Under the pieces are notes generated by a model. It did no database searches. It had not been told where the DNA came from and worked only from the letters and a program-made list of their open reading frames with translations. From an uncultured Eubacterium sp. (lineage in GTDB: Bacteria; Bacillota_A; Clostridia; Lachnospirales; Lachnospiraceae): a DNA stretch of 24,517 nt. The position numbers and the translations under genes were made by a program. Location of the stretch: the NCBI GenBank assembly GCA_948759685.1, contig CAQBGY010000017.1, positions 1 through 24,517 on the forward strand. The letters are read 5' to 3'. Shown here in pieces: positions 1-6,899 of the stretch. The stretch's first letter is position 1. Every line of letters begins with the position of its first letter.

Positions 1-50
1 CTCTGTCTGTATTTCTTCAGCAGGAAAGTCACTCCTCGACAAACCGGAAT

Positions 51-314
51 TTATTCCTCAATGACATAAAAATCTAAATAGTCAAAATCAATAGATTCAA
101 CAAAGCTGTCCGCATAAAATCTTGTGCGGGCAATTTTTTTAAACTCATTAATATTCGTATCAAGCCATATTGGATTGCTGAGATCAAATTCTTCGCAGAT
201 CATTTCAAGAGCCTGAAATATTTTGTGTGTTCGTGTATCATTTACATCCAGTTCTATTGTGGTGCTTTGTAACATTTTATTGTTCTTAAAGGTTCTGCCC
301 CATACTCGAAACAT
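51..314 (-). CDS. Small conserved protein of unknown function
   Basis: 87-residue soluble acidic protein with no signal peptide or membrane helix. I recognise it only as resembling a small conserved hypothetical protein of Clostridia; no biochemical role is known to me. Start choice: an ATG at 332 extends the frame by six residues, but the clear ribosome site AGGAGA (322-327 on the complementary strand) sits 7 nt before the ATG at 314, so 314 is preferred. The protein begins MFRVWGRTFKNNKML and ends in an acidic, aromatic-rich tail (FDYLDFYVIEE). It diverges from the gdpP operon, with about 150 bp between the two starts. It is probably a single-gene transcript; no terminator is visible in the 50 bp left of it. 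Confidence 0.75.
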   Translation of the reverse strand: MFRVWGRTFKNNKMLQSTTIELDVNDTRTHKIFQALEMICEEFDLSNPIWLDTNINEFKKIARTRFYADSFVESIDFDYLDFYVIEE

Positions 315-390
315 ATTATAATCTCCTAACATATAAACTGTATAAATTTTAAAATAAAAACTTGAAACTGTAAAGAAAAAAATACTTACT

Positions 391-418
391 TTGTTTCGCT
401 ACAAAAATGTGGTATACT
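391..418 (+). promoter_or_regulatory. Sigma-A-type promoter of the gdpP-rplI-dnaB operon
   Basis: TTGTTT (391-396), a 16-bp spacer and TATACT (413-418), about 44 bp upstream of the gdpP start. The match to TTGACA/TATAAT is good at -10 and fair at -35. No operator is visible. Confidence 0.55.
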
Positions 419-461
419 AAACAATACTAGGCATATTGTGCCTGTTAGAGAGGTAAAAGAA

Positions 462-2513
462 ATGGGGAATAATAAAGTAAAAGTGCGGGGCAATTTATTA
501 CATTATATTAAATGGCCATTGTATTTAAACATTATTTGGATTGTGTTTGTGGGGCTTGGGTATGTAGTCAATATCAAAGCCGGTGCAATCATGACCTTTG
601 CAGAAATAGTTTATTTTATAATTACTATTTCCGTTTATTTTGTGTTTAAGCAGAATATTATGAAAAACTTAGTTGATTTTGGAGCAGAGTATAGTCATAT
701 TCAACATCAGATGCTGCATGATATGGAGATACCATACAGTTTGCTGGACGAACATGGAAGGATTTTATGGACAAATACACAGATGGATGTAATTTGCGGA
801 GAAAAGTCCTTAAAAAATAAATTAGTGACAACTGTGTTTACAGATTTGAAAAAAGAAGATCTGACTTTTGATGAGAAAAGCAGAAATGAGATTGAAATTA
901 GATATGAAGAGCATGTATATAAAATCATTTTGAAGAGATTTTCTATGAATGATTTACAGGAAAATGATTTGGCGGAGGCACTAACAAATACAGAGAATAG
1001 TTTAATATCTATGTATATGTTTGATGAGACTTTAGTACATCAGTTAACAAAGGAAAATAAGGGAGAGAAATCTGTAACAGGACATATTTATATTGATAAT
1101 TATGATGAGGTTCTTCAAAGTGTAGAGGCAACCAGAAGAACACTGCTTGTTGCACTTATTGATAGAAAAATAAATAAGTATTTTGCGCAGTATGATGGAA
1201 TTGTCAGAAAACTGGAGAATGACAAATATTTTGTTGTTTTTAAAACGAAATATATTAACAAAATGCAGACGAATAAATTTTCTATTCTGGATGAAGTAAA
1301 GACAGTAAATATCGGAAATGGACTGCCGGTAACACTCAGCATTGGTATTGGAATGGGAGGAAATGGACTGGTAGACAATTATGATCTGGCAACGGCTGCG
1401 ATTGACATGGCATTAGGCCGTGGTGGAGACCAGGCAGTTTTGAAAGATGGAAGCAAGCTGTATTTTTATGGTGGAAAATCAAAATCTGTAGAAAAAAATA
1501 CGAAGGTCAAGTCCAGAGTTATGGCAACAGCCTTTAGGGATTTGATTGAGACAAAAGAGACAATTTATATTATGGGGCATCATATAGGAGATAATGATTC
1601 ATTTGGTGCTTCCGTTGGTTTTTATAGAATTGCAAAAACTATTGGAAAGGAAGTACATATTGTACTGGGAGAAGTGAGCAGCAGCGTAGTTCCGTTGGTT
1701 GATACTTTCAGAGAGTCAGAGTTTTATGAAGAAGATATGTTTATATCAGGAAGTGATGCGGCAGCAAATATTGGGAAAAATGATGCCTTAATTATTGTTG
1801 ACTGCAGCAGGGCAGGCTACACAGAGTATCCGGAATTGGTTCGAAGAACACAATGTCTGCTGGTATTTGACCATCACAGACAGGCAGAGGATGTAATAGA
1901 TAATGCACAGTTATCTTATATTGAATTGGCATCATCGTCTACCTGTGAAATGGTTGTCGAAATTATGCAGTATATTCCTGAGACAGTTAAGATTAATAAG
2001 TTAGAGGCAGAGGCGGTATATGGTGGAATTATGATTGATACGAATAATTTCACAAATAGAACCGGGGTCAGAACTTTTGAAGCGGCGGCATTTTTGAAAA
2101 GAAATGGTGCAGATATTACAAAGGTTCGCAGGATGTTCCGGGATGATATTGGAGAGTATAAGGCGAAAGCCACAGCAATTCAGAATACAGAAATATACAA
2201 AGATGAGTATGCAATATCAGTATGCACAGCAAAAGAAGTGTCCTCTCCGACGGTAATAGGAGCACAGGCGGCAAACGAACTGCTTAATGTTAAAGGCGTT
2301 AAAGCGTCATTTGTATGTACTGCATATAATGATCAGATATATATTAGTGCAAGGTCGCTTGATAAAATAAATGTGCAGTTAATTATGGAGGAGTTTGGTG
2401 GCGGCGGTCACATGAATCTGGCAGGAGCACAGGTGAAGGATCAGCCATTGGGAGAAGTTATACAGCAGTTGAAAAATATAATTAGTAAAAGAATAGAGGA
2501 AGGAGATTTTTAA
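462..2513 (+). CDS. gdpP: Cyclic-di-AMP phosphodiesterase GdpP (YybT), DHH-DHHA1 type
   Basis: Membrane enzyme that hydrolyses the second messenger c-di-AMP to pApA, affecting potassium and cell-wall homeostasis. 683 residues. Two membrane helices (~18-37, ~45-63) are followed by a PAS-like domain (~75-160), a degenerate GGDEF domain (~165-290, no GGDEF signature), and a DHH domain. The DHH domain has a GHHIGDNDSFGA metal motif (~372), the DHH triad in VFDHHRQ (470-472) and GIMIDTNNF. The C-terminal DHHA1 domain has GGGGHMNLAGAQ (~646). Start: a GTG at 438 is in frame, but AGAGAGG at 447-453 sits 8 nt before the ATG at 462. The stop overlaps the rplI start (TAATG), so the two are translationally coupled. 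Gene order gdpP-rplI-dnaB is widely conserved in Firmicutes. Identification is firm. Confidence 0.95.
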   Translation: MGNNKVKVRGNLLHYIKWPLYLNIIWIVFVGLGYVVNIKAGAIMTFAEIVYFIITISVYFVFKQNIMKNLVDFGAEYSHIQHQMLHDMEIPYSLLDEHGRILWTNTQMDVICGEKSLKNKLVTTVFTDLKKEDLTFDEKSRNEIEIRYEEHVYKIILKRFSMNDLQENDLAEALTNTENSLISMYMFDETLVHQLTKENKGEKSVTGHIYIDNYDEVLQSVEATRRTLLVALIDRKINKYFAQYDGIVRKLENDKYFVVFKTKYINKMQTNKFSILDEVKTVNIGNGLPVTLSIGIGMGGNGLVDNYDLATAAIDMALGRGGDQAVLKDGSKLYFYGGKSKSVEKNTKVKSRVMATAFRDLIETKETIYIMGHHIGDNDSFGASVGFYRIAKTIGKEVHIVLGEVSSSVVPLVDTFRESEFYEEDMFISGSDAAANIGKNDALIIVDCSRAGYTEYPELVRRTQCLLVFDHHRQAEDVIDNAQLSYIELASSSTCEMVVEIMQYIPETVKINKLEAEAVYGGIMIDTNNFTNRTGVRTFEAAAFLKRNGADITKVRRMFRDDIGEYKAKATAIQNTEIYKDEYAISVCTAKEVSSPTVIGAQAANELLNVKGVKASFVCTAYNDQIYISARSLDKINVQLIMEEFGGGGHMNLAGAQVKDQPLGEVIQQLKNIISKRIEEGDF

Positions 2514-2959
2514 TGAAAGTTATTTTATTGGAAGATGTTAAGACATTAGGGAAAAAGGGACAAGTTGTAGAAGTTAATGATGGATATGCCAGAAATTTTA
2601 TTTTAAAGAAAAACTTAGGTCTGGAGGCAACAGGAAAGAATCTTAATGACTTAAAGTTACAGCAGAAAAATGCTGAAAAAGTTGCAAAAGAAAAACTTGA
2701 AGCAGCTCAGGCTGTTGCAAAAGATTTAGAAGATAAATCTATAACAGTTAAGATTCAGGCAGGTGTAGAGGGAAAAGTATTCGGATCTATTTCCAGCAAG
2801 GAGATTGCGTTAGAGGCAAAGAAGCAGTTAAATATGGAAATTGATAAAAAGAAAATTGTAATTCCGGATGCAATTAAATCACTTGGAACATATAATGTGA
2901 ATATCAAGTTACATAAAGATGTAGTAGGAACACTGGCAGTAAAAGTAGTTGCAAAATAA
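2513..2959 (+). CDS. rplI: 50S ribosomal protein L9
   Basis: 148 residues, the usual length for bL9. The N-terminal RNA-binding lobe carries the family signature: MKVILLEDVKTLGKKGQ, then GYARNFILKK. A long charged helix (~40-75) joins it to the C-terminal lobe, which contains GVEGKVFGSIS. L9 binds domain V of 23S rRNA and helps keep the reading frame. The ATG shares its A with the gdpP stop codon, and AGGAGA lies 6-7 nt upstream. dnaB starts 26 nt after the stop, so all three genes are likely one transcript. Confidence 0.98.
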   Translation: MKVILLEDVKTLGKKGQVVEVNDGYARNFILKKNLGLEATGKNLNDLKLQQKNAEKVAKEKLEAAQAVAKDLEDKSITVKIQAGVEGKVFGSISSKEIALEAKKQLNMEIDKKKIVIPDAIKSLGTYNVNIKLHKDVVGTLAVKVVAK

Positions 2960-2985
2960 CGAACTGATGAAACGGAGAAAAGTTT

Positions 2986-4329
2986 ATGGATGAGGCAGTT
3001 GTAAAAAGAATTATGCCCCATAGTAATGAGGCAGAGCAGGCAGTAATCGGTTCTATGATTATGGATGCTGAGGCTATTACGGTTGCGATGGAAAAACTAT
3101 CAGATAGTGATTTTTATAATAAGCAATATGGTTCCTTATATAAGGCTATGGTGGAGCTGTATAATGAAGGACGCGAATGCGATCTTGTTACAATTAAAAC
3201 GAAGTTAGAAGAGATGGAAGTGCCATCAGAAGTAATTAGTATCGATTTTATTCGAAATATCTTAGATATGGTACCAACATCGGCTAACATTAAACAGTAT
3301 GCCGAGATTGTATATGAAAAGTCGGTCATGCGCAATTTAATCCGGGCAAATGAAAATATTGCAAATACATGTTATGCCGGAAATAAACCATTAGATGCTA
3401 TATTGGAAGAAACAGAGAAGAACATTTTTGATTTAATTCAGACTGGGAATACCGGAGATTATGTTCCGGTAAGACAGATTGTATTGAATGTTTTTGATAA
3501 AATTGAACAGGCGGCACAGACGAAAGGAACGATTACAGGGCTTGAAACCGGATTTAGAAAGTTAGATACGCAGTTGTCGGGACTTCAGCCATCAGACCTT
3601 ATTTTGCTTGCGGCAAGACCATCGGTTGGTAAAACAGCATTTGTATTAAATATAACAGAGACAATTGCGGTAAGACATAATATTCCGGTAGCGATATTTA
3701 GTTTGGAGATGTCAAGTGAACAGTTGATAAACCGTATTCTCTCGCAGCATTCGATGGTTAGTTCCCAGAAAATCCGTATTGGTGATTTGAGTGACAGTGA
3801 ATGGGAGAATATTGTAGAGTCAGCAAATATTATTGGAAATTCTAACATTATTATAGATGATACTCCGGGTATCAGTATTGGAGAAATGCGTTCAAAGTGT
3901 AGAAAATTTAAACTGGAGAAAGATATACAGTTAGTTATTGTGGATTATCTTCAGTTAATGACTACGAATACTCCACATGGAAGCCGTGAGCAGGAAATTT
4001 CAGAGATTTCCAGAACGTTGAAAGGTATTGCGAGGGAGTTAAACGTGCCGGTAATTGCGTTGTCGCAGCTTAACAGGGCATCTGAAACAAGAGAAGACAG
4101 GAAGCCGATTATGGCAGACTTGCGTGAATCCGGTTCTATTGAGCAGGATGCCGATGTGGTTATGCTGCTGTCCAGATTCTATGATAGAGAAAAGAAGGAA
4201 GAGGATAGAAATAGAATTATTTTAAATGTTGCAAAGCAGAGAAATGGTCCGGTTGGAGAAGTAGAACTGGTTTGGCTGCCACAGTATACGAAATTTAAGG
4301 ATGCTGAATTACCGGGAGACCAGATTTAA
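2986..4329 (+). CDS. dnaB: Replicative DNA helicase DnaB
   Basis: 447 residues, full length for the hexameric replication-fork helicase (DnaC in B. subtilis naming). The N-terminal helical domain (~12-115, NEAEQAVIGSMI) mediates hexamer and primase contacts. After a linker, the RecA-like domain (~180-440) carries Walker A ARPSVGKT (210-217), the SLEMSSEQL segment, Walker B QLVIVDYLQLM (~311-321) and the arginine-rich region around DLRESGSIEQDADVV. The ribosome site GGAG lies 7-8 nt before the ATG. It is the last gene of the gdpP operon. No intein or frameshift was seen. Confidence 0.97.
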   Translation: MDEAVVKRIMPHSNEAEQAVIGSMIMDAEAITVAMEKLSDSDFYNKQYGSLYKAMVELYNEGRECDLVTIKTKLEEMEVPSEVISIDFIRNILDMVPTSANIKQYAEIVYEKSVMRNLIRANENIANTCYAGNKPLDAILEETEKNIFDLIQTGNTGDYVPVRQIVLNVFDKIEQAAQTKGTITGLETGFRKLDTQLSGLQPSDLILLAARPSVGKTAFVLNITETIAVRHNIPVAIFSLEMSSEQLINRILSQHSMVSSQKIRIGDLSDSEWENIVESANIIGNSNIIIDDTPGISIGEMRSKCRKFKLEKDIQLVIVDYLQLMTTNTPHGSREQEISEISRTLKGIARELNVPVIALSQLNRASETREDRKPIMADLRESGSIEQDADVVMLLSRFYDREKKEEDRNRIILNVAKQRNGPVGEVELVWLPQYTKFKDAELPGDQI

Positions 4330-4434
4330 TATCAAGCGTGTGGCAGGAAATTTATTTGTTCGACATATACGCAAAAGGTTACAAAATTTGCAGTGATATA
4401 AGTGTTGAATGGCACATATAATTAGATTTATAAT

Positions 4435-4466
4435 AGAGTTGTTCTTAGGGGGACAACTCTTTTTTC
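4435..4466 (+). terminator. Intrinsic terminator of the gdpP-rplI-dnaB operon
   Basis: Arms AGAGTTGTTC (4435-4444) and GGACAACTCT (4451-4460) form a 10-bp stem with one G-U pair and loop TTAGGG, followed by a run of T. It lies 105 bp after the dnaB stop. Confidence 0.9.
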
Positions 4467-4531
4467 GCATATTGGGAGCATAATAAATTGTTTGAAAAGA
4501 GAGAGTTTCACGGTAAAGTAAGGAGGTCAAA

Positions 4532-5293
4532 ATGGGGGAAAAACGATATATTATATCAGATGCTTCGAAAATGTTGGGAGTGGAGTCGCATGTTTTAAGA
4601 TATTGGGAAGAGGAGTTAAACGTGGTGATTCCGAGAAATGAAATGGGACATCGATATTACACAGACAATCATATTAATCTGCTAAAAAATGTAAGGGATT
4701 TAAAAAACCAGGGGTATAGTCTTAGAACAATCAAAATGATGTTGACAGATCCTGATACCAGAGAGGGAGAGGCGCATAATGCCAGAGCAGGTATGTCGAT
4801 GCCGCTTACTGCCAGAGAGGTTAGTGCACCGGTAATGCAGCAGTCTGTGAGAGTGGAAAACACAGGCATGGTAAGTGGATATAATGATATGGCAGGAAAA
4901 GGAGTAGCAGAGCAGGGAGCGTCAGGGAGCAAGATGGAGCAGTTTCAGGCGATTATGAATAAAGTGGTATGTAAAGCATTAAAAGAAAGTGCCTCGGAAT
5001 TAGGGAAAGAGGTCAGCGGCAACGTTAGTGAAACAGTTCTAAAGGAAATGAATTATCTGATTCGTACTCAGGATGAGCGGGAAGAAGAACGATTTAAAAA
5101 ACTGGATGAAGCAATGCGTTCTAAACAGAAAATGAGCAGAAAAGATAAAAAGAAACAGGTAAAAGCAGAAAAACTGCTCTTAAAGAAAACAAAGAAACAG
5201 GAACAAAAAGAAAAACAGGAAAAACAAAAAAAGGCAGCTGCAGAAAAGAAAAAGCAGGATTTACATATTGGTAAAAAAGTTGTAACAGAATAA
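4532..5293 (+). CDS. MerR-type helix-turn-helix protein with basic coiled C-terminal tail
   Basis: 253 residues. The N-terminal ~75 form a MerR winged helix-turn-helix: ISDASKMLGVESHVLRYWE, then GHRYYTDNHINLLKNVRDL and SLRTIKMMLTD. The middle (~80-130) is low in complexity and probably flexible. Residues ~135-185 are amphipathic helix, and ~190-253 are an extremely lysine-rich coil. There is no cysteine-based metal or drug-binding core as in classical MerR regulators. The layout recalls RacA of B. subtilis (MerR-like DNA-binding head plus coiled coil, anchoring chromosome origins), but similarity beyond the head is not evident. The ribosome site AAGGAGG is strong. It is transcribed alone, between the dnaB terminator and its own. 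The HTH call is firm; the function is open. Confidence 0.85.
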   Translation: MGEKRYIISDASKMLGVESHVLRYWEEELNVVIPRNEMGHRYYTDNHINLLKNVRDLKNQGYSLRTIKMMLTDPDTREGEAHNARAGMSMPLTAREVSAPVMQQSVRVENTGMVSGYNDMAGKGVAEQGASGSKMEQFQAIMNKVVCKALKESASELGKEVSGNVSETVLKEMNYLIRTQDEREEERFKKLDEAMRSKQKMSRKDKKKQVKAEKLLLKKTKKQEQKEKQEKQKKAAAEKKKQDLHIGKKVVTE

Positions 5294-5298
5294 ATAAG

Positions 5299-5330
5299 AA
5301 AAGAGACCACCAATTTGGCAGGTCTCTTTT
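5299..5330. terminator. Bidirectional intrinsic terminator between the MerR-type gene and ferredoxin
   Basis: Perfect 10-bp arms AAAAGAGACC (5299-5308) and GGTCTCTTTT (5321-5330) around a 12-nt loop. The A tract and T tract give a U-run on either strand, so it can serve the MerR-type gene (+, ending 5293) and the ferredoxin (-, ending 5338). Confidence 0.9.
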
Positions 5331-5337
5331 AATTTAA

Positions 5338-5511
5338 TTAAGCATCTAATTCAATAGAACCTGTAGGGCAAGCGCCTGTACAAGCTCCACATTCGATACA
5401 TGCAGCTTCATCGATAACGAAAACTCCGTCACCTTCTGAAATAGCACCAACTGGGCAGGCACCTGCGCATGCACCACAACCGATGCATCCATCGTTAATT
5501 TTGTAAGCCAT
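5338..5511 (-). CDS. Small 2[4Fe-4S] ferredoxin
   Basis: 57 residues, a clostridial 8Fe ferredoxin, translated by hand. It begins MAYKINDGC. Each half has one cluster motif: C9-x2-C12-x2-C15-x3-C19-P and C38-x2-C41-x2-C44-x3-C48-P. The second cysteine run (C9-C12-C15) donates to one cluster with C48, and the reverse for the other, as usual in this fold. It is a soluble low-potential electron carrier for enzymes such as pyruvate:ferredoxin oxidoreductase and hydrogenases; no partner gene lies here. A strong ribosome site, AAGGAGG (5520-5526 complement), precedes the ATG. It is a single-gene unit with its own promoter and terminator. Confidence 0.95.
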   Translation of the reverse strand: MAYKINDGCIGCGACAGACPVGAISEGDGVFVIDEAACIECGACTGACPTGSIELDA

Positions 5512-5545
5512 TGTATAAGCCTCCTTTAAGTTTTATAGAAATATA

Positions 5546-5574
5546 ATAATACAATTGCCGACATAATGCAACAA
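5546..5574 (-). promoter_or_regulatory. Promoter of the ferredoxin gene
   Basis: Read on the minus strand: TTGTTG (5569-5574), exactly 17 bp, then TATTAT (5546-5551), ending 34 bp before the ATG. Confidence 0.6.
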
Positions 5575-5921
5575 TATAATATTTTACATTAATAGAAATA
5601 TGTACTATCAAGTAAGTATATTGTAAAAGAAATTTGTTTGTCCACACATAATTATATTATAGGGTTTAACAATATATGCAGATATATTAGATTCCAAAGC
5701 CGGCACTATAAAATATATTGTAAAATAATGCTTTATTAAATGGTATTGTGTCGAAATAGTAAAAAATAAATGTATTTTTTAGAAGAACACTGTCATTTAA
5801 AGTCAGATAAAATCACATTTTATAGAAAAATAAAACTAATAGTAATGCCATTCGGCGTTAATCATAAACTATAGTTACTTTTTTTTGAAAACATATATAT
5901 TTATAATTATTCAATAAAAAA
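5575..5921. other. AT-rich intergenic stretch without a recognisable gene
   Basis: About 350 bp between the ferredoxin promoter and the structured leader of the Spo0A gene. Very AT-rich, with no ORF that has a ribosome site. It contains one perfect 0A-box heptamer (5749-5755), listed separately. Several T-rich and TATAAT-like strings occur, but none pairs with a convincing -35 at proper spacing, so the start point of spo0A transcription is not assigned. Confidence 0.5.
5749..5755 (+). promoter_or_regulatory. Candidate 0A box (Spo0A-binding site)
   Basis: TGTCGAA, an exact match to the core Spo0A recognition sequence, within TTGTGTCGAAATA. It lies 273 bp upstream of a gene whose product keeps the Spo0A recognition helix. 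The same heptamer also occurs inside coding sequence in this window (1953, 8763), so chance occurrence is real. Confidence 0.35.
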
Positions 5922-5999
5922 TAAATAAGTGTTATAAATAAAGGTGGAAGAGATTTTTTACAGAACAGAAAATAATCTTTTTTAAACGGCACTTATTTA
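5922..5999 (+). promoter_or_regulatory. Structured leader upstream of the Spo0A gene
   Basis: Nested dyads. The outer arms TAAATAAGTG (5922-5931) and CACTTATTTA (5990-5999) are perfect over 10 bp and extend by two T-G pairs. Inside, AGATT+TTTT (5951-5959) pairs with AAAA+AATCT (5969-5978, one bulged T) around the loop ACAGAACAG, followed by six T. The inner hairpin looks like a weak intrinsic terminator. The outer right arm ends 14 nt before the ribosome site AAGGAG (6014-6019). Confidence 0.45.
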
Positions 6000-6027
6000 A
6001 GTTTAATAATATTAAGGAGTAAAAAGT

Positions 6028-6879
6028 ATGAAAAAACTAAAAGTATTGGTTGCAGATAATCAGGTGGTTGTAAGGCAGCAATTATTACAAGAGTTAAGAA
6101 AAGATGAGTACATTGAGATTGTGGGGGCAGTCGATAATGGTAAAGATGCTTATGAAATATTTGAAAGGGAAGAGCCTAATATTGTAATATTTGATTTGTT
6201 GTTGCCGATTTATGATGGGTATGTATTGTTGGATAAAATGAATGAGCATGGTATTCACAATAATCAGAAACTTGTGATGACTACACCTCTTACGAATAAT
6301 ATGCTGGTAAGTGAGGCATTTAATCAGGGAGTAGATTATGTGTTAACAAAACCTTATGATGCAAGGGCTATATCTGTTCAGCTGCGAATGATACATGACA
6401 AAATGAATCAGGCTGCGGTTTATGAGAATGTAATGGCAGGAAACAGCGCCAGAAAAATTAGAAATACAAATATAGATAGAATATATAACAGCAGCGAATT
6501 TGATAGAATTTATCAAAAATTGGATGAAATTATATCAAACCGCTTAAATGAAATAGGAATTCCGGTACGTCTAAAAGGTTATAATTTTATAATAACAGCA
6601 GTAAAAGAGGTATTAGGAAATGATGGAAAGTTAGAGGCGGTTACAAAAGTTCTTTATCCTGATGTAGCCAGAAAACATGGTTCTACACCACAAAGAGTAG
6701 AAAAAGCCATCCGTCATGCGATAGAAGTTGCATGGATGATTGATGAGAATAATCCGATACATAAAGAATTTAAATATATTATGGGGGCAGGTAAAGACAG
6801 ACCGACAAATTCTGAGTTTATTGCAAAACTTACTCAAGATGTAAGGCTTAAATACTATAAGCAGACAATAGCATGCTGA
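6028..6879 (+). CDS. spo0A: Spo0A-family response regulator, divergent
   Basis: 283 residues. Receiver domain 1-125: D10, phospho-acceptor D56 (VIFDLLLP), T85/T86 and K108 (LTKPYD) match the switch residues, but D11 of Spo0A is N11 here. After a linker (~130-160) comes the Spo0A effector domain (~162-280): EIGIPVRLKGYNFI, TKVLYPDVARKHGST, the recognition helix TPQRVEKAIRHAIEVAW and KDRPTNSEFIAKL, all very close to B. subtilis Spo0A. The family is the master transcription factor for sporulation entry and stationary-phase genes, binding 0A boxes when phosphorylated by a phosphorelay. The usual upstream neighbour spoIVB is absent. It may be a second copy or the only one; that cannot be judged here. 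The ribosome site AAGGAG is 8 nt upstream. Confidence 0.9.
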   Translation: MKKLKVLVADNQVVVRQQLLQELRKDEYIEIVGAVDNGKDAYEIFEREEPNIVIFDLLLPIYDGYVLLDKMNEHGIHNNQKLVMTTPLTNNMLVSEAFNQGVDYVLTKPYDARAISVQLRMIHDKMNQAAVYENVMAGNSARKIRNTNIDRIYNSSEFDRIYQKLDEIISNRLNEIGIPVRLKGYNFIITAVKEVLGNDGKLEAVTKVLYPDVARKHGSTPQRVEKAIRHAIEVAWMIDENNPIHKEFKYIMGAGKDRPTNSEFIAKLTQDVRLKYYKQTIAC

Positions 6880-6890
6880 TAGTATTTAAG
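6847..6890. terminator. Long stem-loop at the convergent 3' ends of spo0A and the kinase gene
   Basis: Perfect 12-bp arms CTTAAATACTAT (6847-6858) and ATAGTATTTAAG (6879-6890), with extra CAG/CTG pairing inside. The left arm lies in the last codons of spo0A and the right arm begins at its stop codon. A T-run follows at 6900-6908, about 10 nt away, so it is an untypical intrinsic terminator or a 3'-end stabiliser. Confidence 0.5.
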
Positions 6891-6899
6891 CTGTAAAAG

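Noticed and set aside
1..50. Possible start or end of another gene at the left edge
   Set aside because: The complementary strand shows GAGGAG followed by a short open stretch, but there is no ATG and too little sequence to judge.
1950..1960. TGTCGAA heptamer inside gdpP (and another near 8763 in the response regulator)
   Set aside because: Coding position with no promoter nearby. About three such heptamers are expected by chance in a window of this size on both strands.
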